Assembly (NCBI GenBank): GCA_009929485.1
Contig: SAAJ01000017.1
Coordinates: forward strand, 1-64,000
Source: Negativicutes bacterium
GTDB taxonomy: Bacteria; Bacillota; Negativicutes; Anaeromusales; Anaeromusaceae
Direction of reading: 5' to 3'
Length of the DNA: 64,000 nucleotides
The notes beneath the pieces were generated by a model, which saw nothing but the letters and a program-made list of their open reading frames with translations, searched no databases and had not been told where the DNA came from. Positions 19,523-28,025 of the stretch are shown one piece after another (the stretch's first letter is position 1; every line of letters begins with the position of its first letter). A program made the translations under genes and the position numbers.

Positions 19523-21025
19523 ATGAATGCAGCTATCTATGCACGCTACAGTTCCGACAACCAACGGGAAGAATCCATCGATGCGCAAATTCGAGCCGCA
19601 ACCGATTTTGCCAAACAGAACGGCTATACTATTGTCAAGACCTATACCGACCACGCCAAAACAGCCACTTCGGACAATCGTCCAGGTTTTCAAGAAATGT
19701 TTAAAGAAATCGATAGTGGCCTATTCGAAGCGATTATCATACACAAACTTGATAGATTCTCGCGCGATCGGTACGACAGTGCTATTTACAGACAAAAACT
19801 TCGCAAACAAAATATACAATTAATCTCCGTCTTGGAGCGCTTTGACAACAGCCCAGAATCCGTCGTATTGGAAAGCGTCTTGGAAGGTTTTGCAGAATAC
19901 TATTCTAAAAATCTTTCACGAGAAGTCAAGAAAGGCATGTGTGAGAATGCTTACCAGTGCAAACACACTGGCGGCATTCCTCCCCTGGGCTATAATGTAG
20001 GTCCTGACCGTCGGTACGTAATCAATGAAGCAGAAGCCGAGGCAGTCACGCTTATCTTTGAGTCCTTCGCTGCTGGTTATGGTTACAAAAAGATTTGCGC
20101 CCAACTCAAAATCAATGGTTACAAATCTAAAAAGGGCAAAGACTTTACACCTACAAGCTTGCATGACATCCTGCGCAATGAAAAGTACACTGGCGTATAT
20201 ATTTTCAACCGTACCGTCAGCAAGGTCAACGGATTGCGAAATAATCACGCATCTAAAGCGGAGGAAGATATCATTAGAATCCCCGGCGGAATGCCGGCTA
20301 TCATTTCCAAGGAGCTCTTCTCGGCAGTAAGGAAAAAGATGGGCAAAAATAAATTGAACGCCCAAAACAAAGCCATTGAAACCTACTTGCTCAGCGGCAA
20401 ATTATTCTGCGGCGAATGCGGCGCTACCATGGTGGGGCATACATCAAACAACTCCGGAAGGAACAAAACAAAATACTCCACTTATCATTGCGGCAATCGC
20501 TATCGTACCAAAAATTGCAGCAACAAGCCTGTCAACCGCGACGAAATAGAAAAAGTAGTTCTTCAAAACCTGCAACAGAAATTGAGCTCGCAAAGCGCCA
20601 TTGAGCATTTAGCCGACAATATTCTGGCTCATTACCAAAAAATACACTCCGGCGTTAACCGAGAAATTGAACTAGCTCACAAGCAGCAAAAAGCCATCGA
20701 AAAGAAAATACAAAACATCGTTAGCGCGATAGCCAGTGGTACGTTTAGCACCAGCCTAAAAAGCGCTTTAGAGTCCTTAGAGAACGAAAAAGCAGCGATG
20801 ACTGCGACTATCCACTCTCTTCAGCGGCGAAAAAGAAATGATATGCTGAACCGCGCCGCCATTATCGACTATTTATCCCAAGATATAGGAAGCCTAGAAA
20901 ACAAAAAGCCGGATGACCTAAAAAAGATCATCCAGACTTATGTGGAAAAAGTTGTTGTGTATGAGGAACGCATTGAGGTGTTCCTCATCTTTTTTGTACA
21001 TACGAATGGTGGAGGCGATCCGTGA
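19523..21025 (+). CDS. large serine recombinase 2 (integrase of element B)
   Basis: A 500-aa integrase. It has a resolvase domain at residues 3-140 with YARYSSDNQREES (S10 as nucleophile) and LDRFSRDRYDS, a recombinase domain (LIFESFAAGYGYKKIC, SLHDILRNEKYTGVY), a zinc ribbon (LFCGECGATMVGH ... YHCGNRY) and a C-terminal coiled coil. Its last codons (TNGGGDP) cross the ssrA-type att core at 21007. Read on into ssrA, this frame would give GGGEGSRTPVQ, a tail typical of integrases fused to RNA-gene antisense. It is intact. Confidence 0.95.
   Translation: MNAAIYARYSSDNQREESIDAQIRAATDFAKQNGYTIVKTYTDHAKTATSDNRPGFQEMFKEIDSGLFEAIIIHKLDRFSRDRYDSAIYRQKLRKQNIQLISVLERFDNSPESVVLESVLEGFAEYYSKNLSREVKKGMCENAYQCKHTGGIPPLGYNVGPDRRYVINEAEAEAVTLIFESFAAGYGYKKICAQLKINGYKSKKGKDFTPTSLHDILRNEKYTGVYIFNRTVSKVNGLRNNHASKAEEDIIRIPGGMPAIISKELFSAVRKKMGKNKLNAQNKAIETYLLSGKLFCGECGATMVGHTSNNSGRNKTKYSTYHCGNRYRTKNCSNKPVNRDEIEKVVLQNLQQKLSSQSAIEHLADNILAHYQKIHSGVNREIELAHKQQKAIEKKIQNIVSAIASGTFSTSLKSALESLENEKAAMTATIHSLQRRKRNDMLNRAAIIDYLSQDIGSLENKKPDDLKKIIQTYVEKVVVYEERIEVFLIFFVHTNGGGDP
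21007..21018 (+). repeat. ssrA-type att core in the end of recombinase 2
   Basis: TGGTGGAGGCGA is identical over 12 bp to the antisense tmRNA 3' end (35510-35521) and to the copy at 3475. It marks the junction of elements A and B. Confidence 0.75.
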
Positions 21026-21061
21026 CCTTGCAAATCCATTTTCTTAAACTCCGTTTTATCG

Positions 21062-22591
21062 CTAAATATGACTATTACCATTAAATGAGTTTTGGCCACT
21101 CTTTAAATCTACCCAAAGATTAATAAGTACGTCTTCCGTATGGTCCAATAAATTAAAAAACAGTTCATTGCATACATCAGAAATTTCATCTTCTACGCGA
21201 AACTTTATCTCACCCTCAAATACCATCCCCTCAGGGAAGGCTAATAAATGAATATATTCATCCCTAAATTTATTTAGACTGGATATTACGCTTAAAAATT
21301 CACCATATCTCTCTAGTTCATGCAAGTTAACTCCCTCTTCAAGAATTACCCGAGGATCTGAATTCTTATTTTCACTTAATATTTTCGCTATTTCTTTCTT
21401 AAGTTCTCCAACAAAAAAAGATAATGGTTTTTTTATTAACTGGTCATATTTAGCAGGTATTGCGCGAATAAATTTAGTTTTAAGTCTTATTTCAAGAAAA
21501 GAATTCAAAGATACAAGGGCATCCATTACTTTTCCTTGAAGCAACCGAACCTTTATTTCTCTTACTAATTTAAAAAGTGATAACGGCCCCTCCTTAATAC
21601 TTCTTTCAATATCAGCTCTATTTAACTTTACGCTTGAAAAAGATGGACTTGCAGAAAGCGATGCTACTTTTAAAGCACCATTATTTAGCCTATAATAGAT
21701 TATTTCTTCTCTTCTTTGCTTGTCATAATTAATATATTGCTGAGGTAAGTCAGAAAAGCTGCTAATGTATGCTTGAATAACTTTATTTCCCATATCAGCA
21801 ATAATTCTAGGCAAATATAGTTGAACATTTCGAATTAGCCATTCTGTTCTAGGTCCCTGTTTATTCGTTCGCTCGTATTCTTTCATTTCTTGCTGATATA
21901 ACTCTTCCAAATATTCTCCATATATTGATGGTGCATTACTTTTAATGTTACGAAACAATTTACTTAATTTATTCGTACCAATTTCAACTTCTAAATATCC
22001 AAATTTATAGTGGCCAGAAAAAAAAGCCTGTTCAAAACCACTTAAGTCCAGATAATTTTCACTTTCAATACCTTTATCAAAAAAAAATCGGCTTAATAAG
22101 CCCATCTCTTCTTGCCTTGACACATTCTGTATTCTGGAAATGACCGAAACTGGTGCTAGGTTATTAGATACGGAATACTCAAAGTTGAACTCTTCCTCGT
22201 GTTCCAAACCACGCCATTCGCTTTCTAAAAAAAACCCAAAAATAATAGAATTTACTTCATCATCATCAAATACCCTCTTGCTCTCAACATGCTCAACTTT
22301 ACATTTCCCCTCAAATATGGTTTTCTCAATTAACTGAAACAAGTTGTTTTGTAAGTAATTAGGTACAAACAGACTTCCCCATCGATAGCCGATTAACTTT
22401 CCTTTAGAATTTTTTCTTTCCAGTACACAGTCTATTGACGGCTCTACTACAATAGACTTGCCATTTCTTATTTTTTCTTTAACGCAATCCCAATGCGCAC
22501 CATTCTTCGGAAAAAAAGTACCTTCCCCAACTACTCCAATAATCTCTCCTTTCCAGTTATACTGTTTTATAAGTCTTTCAGCTATCTCCAA
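21062..22591 (-). CDS. 509-aa protein with C-terminal HEPN-like Rx4H motif
   Basis: Not a recognised full-length family. The C-terminal 150 residues are helical and contain LNKFRDEYIHLLAFPEG, an Rx4H motif (R443, H448) as in HEPN ribonucleases. The first 80 residues (WKGEIIGVVGEGTFFP, GYRWGSLFVP) look beta-rich. It starts at TTG 22591 with GGAG seven bases upstream and follows the HExxH gene by 14 nt. It is clearly AT-rich compared with its neighbours, suggesting recent transfer. A toxin or RNA-targeting effector role is inferred from the motif. Confidence 0.6.
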   Translation of the reverse strand: MEIAERLIKQYNWKGEIIGVVGEGTFFPKNGAHWDCVKEKIRNGKSIVVEPSIDCVLERKNSKGKLIGYRWGSLFVPNYLQNNLFQLIEKTIFEGKCKVEHVESKRVFDDDEVNSIIFGFFLESEWRGLEHEEEFNFEYSVSNNLAPVSVISRIQNVSRQEEMGLLSRFFFDKGIESENYLDLSGFEQAFFSGHYKFGYLEVEIGTNKLSKLFRNIKSNAPSIYGEYLEELYQQEMKEYERTNKQGPRTEWLIRNVQLYLPRIIADMGNKVIQAYISSFSDLPQQYINYDKQRREEIIYYRLNNGALKVASLSASPSFSSVKLNRADIERSIKEGPLSLFKLVREIKVRLLQGKVMDALVSLNSFLEIRLKTKFIRAIPAKYDQLIKKPLSFFVGELKKEIAKILSENKNSDPRVILEEGVNLHELERYGEFLSVISSLNKFRDEYIHLLAFPEGMVFEGEIKFRVEDEISDVCNELFFNLLDHTEDVLINLWVDLKSGQNSFNGNSHI

Positions 22592-22605
22592 ACTATCATC
22601 TCCAG

Positions 22606-23064
22606 TTATGTAAGATTTAAATAATCATGTCTAGTTAGTTTTTTACACTCTACAAGTTTTTCTACAAACCGATCTATCTTTCCATTCATACCAGGCAAAC
22701 GAAAAAATTGAATATTTTCAGCCACAGCACGACTTATACATTTATTACTATTTTCGTATGGGGCAACCTTCTTTAAAAATTCCTTCGTCTCTTCACGGTC
22801 ATATTTAGACGAACTTAATGCCAAAAATCGACCATACTTAAATCGTATAATCGCTTCACCTGCCATTTTCACCACGACAAACTTGCAAGCATTTTCTTTA
22901 CACTCTTTTATTTCATCATGTTTAACACAACCTCCCTTTGTGGGATCGCAAGAGTTTATTGTAACATATTCCCAATTAATTTTGTTTTTTTCTAAAACAA
23001 GAACATGACCTATCTCATGTCTCGCCTTAAATTCGTCTTTTTCAGTTATCTCAAAAATCCCCAA
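22606..23064 (-). CDS. small HExxH metallopeptidase-like protein
   Basis: A 152-aa protein with RHEIGHVLVL (H16, E17, H20), a zinc-peptidase motif close to the N-terminus, followed by VVKMAGEAIIRFKYG, which recalls the helix after the HEAGH site in FtsH/M41-type peptidases. A cluster of cysteines (C39, C46, C55, C60) could hold a second metal. The TTG start at 23064 has GGGAGGTG upstream. It is the first gene of an AT-rich pair with the HEPN-like gene. Possible roles are proteolytic activation or control of that partner. Confidence 0.6.
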   Translation of the reverse strand: MGIFEITEKDEFKARHEIGHVLVLEKNKINWEYVTINSCDPTKGGCVKHDEIKECKENACKFVVVKMAGEAIIRFKYGRFLALSSSKYDREETKEFLKKVAPYENSNKCISRAVAENIQFFRLPGMNGKIDRFVEKLVECKKLTRHDYLNLT

Positions 23065-23201
23065 TTATTTCACCTCCCATCACATTGCGTTTAAAACAAG
23101 TTTACACAATATGGCTAGCTCCAGGAACAGCTTAATATACAGTTATCCTAACAAACCCAATATTACAACCTTTTTTTACATATTCCTGCATAATTTCCCA
23201 A

Positions 23202-23227
23202 AAAAGAAAGCTCCTCAGCTTTCTTTT
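23202..23227 (-). terminator. terminator of recombinase 3
   Basis: AAAAGAAAGCT/AGCTTTCTTTT with a 4-nt loop, followed on the minus strand by a T-run. It overlaps the recombinase stop at 23226-23228. Confidence 0.8.
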
Positions 23228-24836
23228 ACGCACACCGTCCTTTCCTCTGCGTTACCATGGACCTCGACGCCTCCATCTCCATAGACAACGCCGTCACATT
23301 TTCCCCAAGAGACAGAACAAAGACCACGACAACGTGGTCTTTGTAAACAATCACCTGTTTGATGTAATTGCTGATGAATTTCTTTACTTCCAGGATGTTG
23401 CGGTCTTTAACGTACTGCCGGAACTGCCCTAAAAGCCGCCTTAATAGCGCTTCGTCAATGGGCGCTTGGGTTTGGCACTTGGTCAAGTTCGCCAAAGCTG
23501 TTTCCGCCTGTATTTTGCGTTCTTCCAGTTCTTGCAGCTTTCCTAAGATCAGGGACTCCCCACAGCCTTGGGCAATGGCATTGACCAGATTGGACGATTG
23601 CTTGGTCAAGTCCGCCACTAGTGCAGTCAGGCGCTCAATTTCTTCGCTGCTCTCCTGGCTCTGCTTGCTGCGGTATTCGTTAAGCTGCTTCACTAGCTTG
23701 GGAATGGCTTTTTCACTAAAAATGCGTTGTTCCAATTGCTCCAAGACAAATTCTTCAATGTACTCACGGCGCAGTTCCTTATTGCTGCATTGCTTGGCAT
23801 TCTCCCGGTTGCTACAGCGGTATGTCACATGTTTTCGCTTATCCCGGCCTGAATGCTTAACATTCCCCATCAAGGAGTAGGCTTTTCCTTCTCGCTCCAG
23901 GCATTCGCCGCAGACAATCAAACCGCTTAACAGGTAATGCTCCTTCGCTTTGTACGCGCCGGGGCGTTTTTTGTTGTTGAGCATTTTTTCTCTCGCTTTG
24001 GCAAAATCGTCTGGATCAATGATGGCAGGCATACCTCCTGGAACGCGAATCACGTCATCATCCGCTTTAGACAAGTGGTTGTTGCGCTTTCCCTCATAGT
24101 CCTTTGCCGCTGACCGATTGAAGACGTACACGCCGCTGTACTTTTCGTTACGCAGGATGTCATGAATGCTTCCTTTGCCAATGGGCCTGCCTAGCTTACT
24201 TCGATAGCAGCGCCGGTTTAGTTCGTCCACAATCTGATCGTACCCAAACCCATCCAGGTACATCTGAAAGATAAGTCGTACCGCTGGCGCTTCTTGCTCA
24301 TTGACGACATACTTTTTCGTTAGTGGGTCTACATCATACCCTAAAGGAGCTAATCCTCCCGTGTGTTTGCACTGAAAGGCATTCTCCCGCATGCCTTTCA
24401 TGACTTCGCGAGCCAGGTTGCGAGAGTAGTATTCCGCCATGCCTTCTAGAAGCGATTCTAAGATGACTGATTCGGGACTCCCATCTAGATTTTCCGTAAC
24501 ACTGCACAAGGTAATGCCGTGTTTTTTGAGCTTGCGTTTGTAGGTAGCCGAGTCGTACTTGTCCCTGCTGAAGCGGTCCAATTTGTGCACAATGACCACT
24601 TCAAAGAGGCCCTTGGCGCTATCCGCCATCATGCGTTGAAATTCAGGACGTTTGTCGGTAGTAGCAGATTTGGCCCGGTCAATATATCGTTGTACTATGA
24701 CCATTTGATTGCGCTTGGCGTATTCTTCGATAGCCCGCACTTGTGCGTCAATGGATTCTTCCCGCTGATTGTCACTGGAAAAACGGGCGTACACAACGGC
24801 TCTTTTCATGATGGCAATCCCTCCTTTCCTGGGCAT
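23226..24836 (-). CDS. large serine recombinase 3
   Basis: A 536-aa integrase with VYARFSSDNQREES near residue 14 (catalytic serine), LDRFSRDKYDS, a recombinase domain (LIFQMYLDGFGYDQIV, SIHDILRNEKYSGVY), a zinc ribbon (LIVCGECLEREG ... YRCSNRENAKQCSN) and a C-terminal coiled coil. The body may begin at the internal MKRAVVYARF, which has GGAGGGA upstream. Its 3' end contains TCGACGCCTCCATC (plus-strand reading), repeated 290 bp upstream of its start. It reads opposite to recombinases 1 and 2. Confidence 0.94.
   Translation of the reverse strand: MPRKGGIAIMKRAVVYARFSSDNQREESIDAQVRAIEEYAKRNQMVIVQRYIDRAKSATTDKRPEFQRMMADSAKGLFEVVIVHKLDRFSRDKYDSATYKRKLKKHGITLCSVTENLDGSPESVILESLLEGMAEYYSRNLAREVMKGMRENAFQCKHTGGLAPLGYDVDPLTKKYVVNEQEAPAVRLIFQMYLDGFGYDQIVDELNRRCYRSKLGRPIGKGSIHDILRNEKYSGVYVFNRSAAKDYEGKRNNHLSKADDDVIRVPGGMPAIIDPDDFAKAREKMLNNKKRPGAYKAKEHYLLSGLIVCGECLEREGKAYSLMGNVKHSGRDKRKHVTYRCSNRENAKQCSNKELRREYIEEFVLEQLEQRIFSEKAIPKLVKQLNEYRSKQSQESSEEIERLTALVADLTKQSSNLVNAIAQGCGESLILGKLQELEERKIQAETALANLTKCQTQAPIDEALLRRLLGQFRQYVKDRNILEVKKFISNYIKQVIVYKDHVVVVFVLSLGENVTALSMEMEASRSMVTQRKGRCA
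23264..23277. repeat. 14-bp direct repeat, copy 1 (end of recombinase 3)
   Basis: TCGACGCCTCCATC, identical to 25126-25139. On the minus strand it contains TGGAGGCG, shared with the ssrA-type att core. Confidence 0.65.
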
Positions 24837-25039
24837 TGGATTTCATTATGTTCTAAATCCAGGTACATTCGATTCAGCAGCGCCAACAGCGGCGTTGCAA
24901 AAGCAACATCGCTCTCGTAATGGCCAACGGTTTCCTTAACCGTTGCCTTTGTTTCTTCATAGGTACCGTATTTTAAAGCCTGCCGCGTCACTACTAATTC
25001 GTAGTGCTGTAAGGCTTGTGGTTCTGTTGTTTCTTGCAT
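24806..25039 (-). CDS. 77-aa protein preceding recombinase 3
   Basis: Not recognised. It is helical (LQHYELVVTRQALKYGTYEETK, then PLLALLNRMYLDLEHNEIQCPG). GGAGGCAGCA precedes ATG 25039. Its end overlaps the start region of recombinase 3 by about 30 nt, so the two are probably translationally coupled. Position suggests an accessory or directionality role. Confidence 0.55.
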   Translation of the reverse strand: MQETTEPQALQHYELVVTRQALKYGTYEETKATVKETVGHYESDVAFATPLLALLNRMYLDLEHNEIQCPGKEGLPS

Positions 25040-25125
25040 GTTGCTGCCTCCTTAGTTTCCGATGTTGCTATCGGTCTATGTTAAGCAGCCGTTTGCGGGT
25101 TTCTTTTTATGTTATTTAGCGTGCT

Positions 25126-25139
25126 TCGACGCCTCCATC
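25126..25139. repeat. 14-bp direct repeat, copy 2, next to a hairpin
   Basis: TCGACGCCTCCATC, identical to 23264-23277. It is followed at once by the inverted repeat CGCCGTC-TTTAG-GGACGGCG. Confidence 0.65.
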
Positions 25140-25224
25140 GCCGTCTTTAGGGACGGCGACGGGTACGGCGTCGGCTCGCTGTCTTAGGTTTTCTTTGTGT
25201 CTGGCTGTAACTTAGTGTGTAGGT

Positions 25225-25287
25225 TCAGTCTTCTTCAATCATTTTCTTCACAATCAGGTACGCAATGTCGAGCAAGATCGGTCCCAT
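25225..25287 (-). CDS. 20-aa micro-ORF with strong ribosome site
   Basis: ATG 25287 follows AAAAGGAGG with an 8-nt gap and encodes MGPILLDIAYLIVKKMIEED. This is a hydrophobic helix ending in a charged tail, like membrane-active type I toxin peptides or leader peptides. It sits alone between RadC and the recombinase 3 cassette. Only the ribosome site and composition support it. Confidence 0.4.
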   Translation of the reverse strand: MGPILLDIAYLIVKKMIEED

Positions 25288-25329
25288 TGCCGCCGCCTCC
25301 TTTTCTTGCATATATAATGTAGGGAATTC

Positions 25330-25941
25330 TTACAACCATCCTTCTTCCTTAGCGCTGGCATACCCTTGATGCCCTAAAATGATGTGATCCAGCACGCGCA
25401 CTTCCAAGAGTTTCCCTGCTTCCACCATGCGCATCGTAAGGGCTTTGTCATCTTGGCTGGCAACGGCTTCTCCGCTGGGATGGTTGTGGACCAATACCAA
25501 CGCAGCAGCCATGCGTTTTACGGCACGGGAAAATACTTCTTTCGGAGATACTAACGCCGCATCCAACGTCCCGGTTGCAATGTGGCAGCACGCAAGCACC
25601 CGATGCTTCGTATCCAGCAGTACGGTGTGGAATTCTTCTTGGGTTCGGTACAGTAAGGAAGAAAATAGACGCACAGTGTCTTTCGGGCTACGAATAAGCG
25701 GCGGCAAGTCCCTTTTCCCCTGCGTATGACAACGTTGCACTAATTCTGCCATTGCGCAAAACTGCTTGGCTCTTACAGGACCAATCCCTTTAACCGCCTG
25801 CAATTCGTCCGGCAGGATATTGCGGAACCATTGCCGCAAATTGCCGTAGGTTGCATATTCTTGGGACAGTTCCCGCACCGTTGCCGCCGACAGTACCGTC
25901 GACAGCAATTCTTCGTCAGATGCATTAGAAAGGTTGCGCAT
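25330..25941 (-). CDS. radC: RadC-family JAB/MPN domain protein
   Basis: A 203-aa protein with a helix-hairpin-helix segment (LQAVKGIGPVRAKQF) and a C-terminal JAB1/MPN metal site HNHPSG with a downstream aspartate (LVLVHNHPSGEAVASQDD). RadC proteins are common on plasmids and ICEs, with debated roles in DNA processing. It overlaps the preceding gene by 17 nt. ATG 25941 has no clean ribosome site, which fits coupling. The copy is slightly shorter than chromosomal RadC (about 225 aa). Confidence 0.9.
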   Translation of the reverse strand: MRNLSNASDEELLSTVLSAATVRELSQEYATYGNLRQWFRNILPDELQAVKGIGPVRAKQFCAMAELVQRCHTQGKRDLPPLIRSPKDTVRLFSSLLYRTQEEFHTVLLDTKHRVLACCHIATGTLDAALVSPKEVFSRAVKRMAAALVLVHNHPSGEAVASQDDKALTMRMVEAGKLLEVRVLDHIILGHQGYASAKEEGWL

Positions 25942-26362
25942 CGCTAGTCACCTCATCCCAATCGCCCTCTTCCTCTTCTTCTAGCGGCTGCTGAGACAGC
26001 CATGTTTGCAGAGAATCCCAAAGAAGCGTCTCTGGCAAGTAGATTTGAATGACACAGTCATTGTCACTCATAACATACAGCACATAGTACAACTCGCCGG
26101 AAATTTCCAACTTGCTGACCCATTCCGGCATGATGTGTGCTAACGATTCCGGCAACCCAATGGCGCTTAAGGTACGATCTCCTGGTTCCAATACACCAAT
26201 GAATCCATGCGGGAGCAAAGAAAAGGCGGCTAACGAAGCCTCCGGTTCCAGTGCTTGCTGCAATGCTGACAGTTTCTTTTGCAGATGCTGCGCCAAGGGA
26301 GTAGTTAGGTGTTTTTCCTGTTGGAGCCGAGCAATGTCTGCCCCTTGTTTAATGATGAGCAT
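25925..26362 (-). CDS. hypothetical acidic protein upstream of radC
   Basis: A 145-aa protein, not recognised. I start at ATG 26362, behind AAAGGAGG, giving MLIIKQGADIARLQ; the longer frame to 26413 crosses a palindrome. It has a mixed alpha/beta core (ELYYVLYVMSDNDCVIQIYLP) and a very acidic C-terminus (EEEEEGDWDEVT). It overlaps radC and is probably cotranscribed. The acidic tail could suggest DNA mimicry or protein binding, but that is speculation. Confidence 0.55.
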   Translation of the reverse strand: MLIIKQGADIARLQQEKHLTTPLAQHLQKKLSALQQALEPEASLAAFSLLPHGFIGVLEPGDRTLSAIGLPESLAHIMPEWVSKLEISGELYYVLYVMSDNDCVIQIYLPETLLWDSLQTWLSQQPLEEEEEGDWDEVTSDAQPF

Positions 26363-26381
26363 GCTGATTCCTCCTTTTTGA

Positions 26382-26405
26382 GCCGCCAATCTCGAGATTG
26401 GCGGC
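26382..26405. repeat. perfect 24-bp palindrome before the ribosome site
   Basis: GCCGCCAATCTC/GAGATTGGCGGC, 10 bp before the AAAGGAGG of the gene starting at 26362. A second hairpin, AGGGCAAG/CTTGCCCT, lies at 26477-26497. These hairpins fill the gap to the gene ending at 26584. Confidence 0.65.
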
Positions 26406-26583
26406 CCTTTCAAAGGAATAATATTAACTCAGAAGCTTCTTTTGTTACGATTGGAGAAATTCATATATTTCGGCTCAGGGCAAGCATCACTTGCCCTTTT
26501 GCGCCGTTCATTTTCGAATTTGGGTGTCTTTAAAATGATGGGAGTCTTAGGATCTTCAAGCTTCGCAGTCTGTAATTTTCAAC

Positions 26584-27153
26584 CTAATCGTCAAGCAAGG
26601 TGGCGTCATCTACCTGGTTTCGGGTAATGTCCTTGTACGTGTTGTGACCCACTCTCGCGATAACCCGTTTCCCCTCTAAAGTCCGCACGTCAAATAAGCC
26701 CTTGGGCACTGCCCCTAAAACTCCTTCGACAATGGGGCGAAAGCGACTTTTCGTGGTTGCGAGGCTCGTACTCCCGGAAAAGTACACACGCCGTGTTTCG
26801 CCGGATTCAAGCTCGACATCGAACGGAACCGTTACTTTCATATACGATTTTCCAGCACTTCCTTGCACTTTTTCCAACCATATTTCGCCGATCGTGGCGG
26901 TATAGTCGCCCTCTGGTAGTAATTCCGGTTCAGTAGATTCCATCGTAGCATCCTCAGTGTCTCCTGGGATCATGAACTCATTATTTTCGTTGTTTTGATT
27001 GTCTTTGTTTTCCATGTTGGCACCAACCTTTTCAAAATTTTCACATTCATTTGCACTATCCGCTTGATAATCATCATCAAATACACTGGATTTAGAAGGG
27101 GTAGGGGCTTTCCGAAGGATACGTTTTGAACTGGGATTTTTTTCATTTTCCAT
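26584..27153 (-). CDS. hypothetical protein, possible OB-fold DNA-binding
   Basis: A 189-aa protein. ATG 27153 follows AAAAGGAGG, while the upstream extension to 27435 has no ribosome site. The N-terminal 85 residues are low-complexity and polar. The C-terminal 100 residues (GDYTATIGEIWLEK, SYMKVTVPFDVELESGETRRVYFSG) look beta-rich, like single-strand-binding proteins of phage replication modules. It lies between the iteron-like repeats and radC. The family is not certain. Confidence 0.5.
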   Translation of the reverse strand: MENEKNPSSKRILRKAPTPSKSSVFDDDYQADSANECENFEKVGANMENKDNQNNENNEFMIPGDTEDATMESTEPELLPEGDYTATIGEIWLEKVQGSAGKSYMKVTVPFDVELESGETRRVYFSGSTSLATTKSRFRPIVEGVLGAVPKGLFDVRTLEGKRVIARVGHNTYKDITRNQVDDATLLDD

Positions 27154-27806
27154 GATTTTTCCTCCTTTTGTTACGCTACACAAGCTGTTTTTGATAGCTC
27201 CGTACTGGAACTCTTTGATTCTACCACCGTTCGCCAGTATTGGCATTTCCCGTATTTCGCCAAAATCATTTTCGCAAAAAAATACAACTTCCCCTCGCTC
27301 TGGGAACGTGTTCCTTGAGCGTTGCCGAGATTTTTCTCGCAGCCCCCGCGACAACTTCGCATCTTTCAGTATTTCGCCGTTTTTTGCAGTTTTAAGCGTT
27401 TTTTTCATTTTCTTGCCAAAGCCAGTTTGGGGCACTTAGGGTTGCACTTGCCTCCTTTTGCAACTGGCAAAACGGGGCGATTTGCCGCCCGTAATCGCTA
27501 TTCTCAACGACAATCTGCCGAGGGGATTCGCTTTTCCGCTCACAAGCCTTCTGGGGGACATCGGGGGAAAGCAAGGCGGGAAACACCATCCCGCCACACC
27601 TCACACGCCCCCTTGACGCCACAAGGCTACGCAAGAAACACCAGAGCAGGCAGCGCGGGGGCGAGCGACAACCTGGCCTATTCACTTGATTTTTTAACAA
27701 AGGCCAGCGTTTCGATCGAGCCCCGTAGCGCCGTAGTTCCACGACCCGCTCACCCCTGTCCATGTCATTTCCCGTACTTCTAAAGGTTCCTCTAATTTAC
27801 TGATTC

Positions 27807-27931
27807 TTACCCTGTTTACCCTGTTTTCCCACCCAGGCTACGGTGCAACTTAGTTTCGAAAAATCACCTTCAAGGCATTTGCCTTTATATTATATTTTTT
27901 TACAGGGTAAGTAGGGTAAGTAGGGTAATCC
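27807..27931. repeat. iteron-like GGGTAA repeats in both orientations
   Basis: ACAGGGTAA(A/G) motifs occur twice on the minus strand at 27807-27830. Three GGGTAA units with a 9-bp period occur on the plus strand at 27905-27928. About 75 bp of AT-rich DNA separates the two sets. The whole gene-poor stretch 27436-28025 otherwise shows nothing clear. Confidence 0.5.
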
Positions 27932-28025
27932 CAGACTTACAGCCTTGATTTGCAAAGCAGGCGGAGGCACCCTGCCAGCAAAATGGACTTGGACTAGCAG
28001 GGTCTACCGCAGGTGCTCTTGTGGC

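Larger units (their letters stand above)
3475..21018. mobile_element. integrative element B, about 17.5 kb, carrying the defence operon
   Basis: The element is bounded by TGGTGGAGGCGA at 3475 and 21007. It contains a Gp49-family gene, the NYN gene, the five-gene DUF499/DUF1156/helicase operon, a Rep-like gene with palindromes upstream, and recombinase 2, whose 3' end crosses the right repeat. The limits are inferred from the repeats and from integrase position, not from an empty-site comparison. Confidence 0.6.
23264..25139. mobile_element. 1.9-kb recombinase cassette flanked by 14-bp direct repeats
   Basis: The segment between the two copies of TCGACGCCTCCATC holds recombinase 3 and one short upstream gene, with little else. 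This is the minimum for a self-mobilising serine-recombinase element. The repeats could be attL/attR cores. Alternatively they are unrelated remnants of earlier insertions. Confidence 0.4.

Noticed and set aside
27154-27435. Extension of the 189-aa gene to GTG 27435
   Set aside because: The AGGAGG lies 15 nt from that GTG, too far, while ATG 27153 has a well-placed AAAAGGAGG. The extension is compositionally odd.
27895-27935. Possible CRISPR-like repeats at the GGGTAA cluster
   Set aside because: The period is only 9 bp with no spacers and no cas genes. It is better described as iterons.
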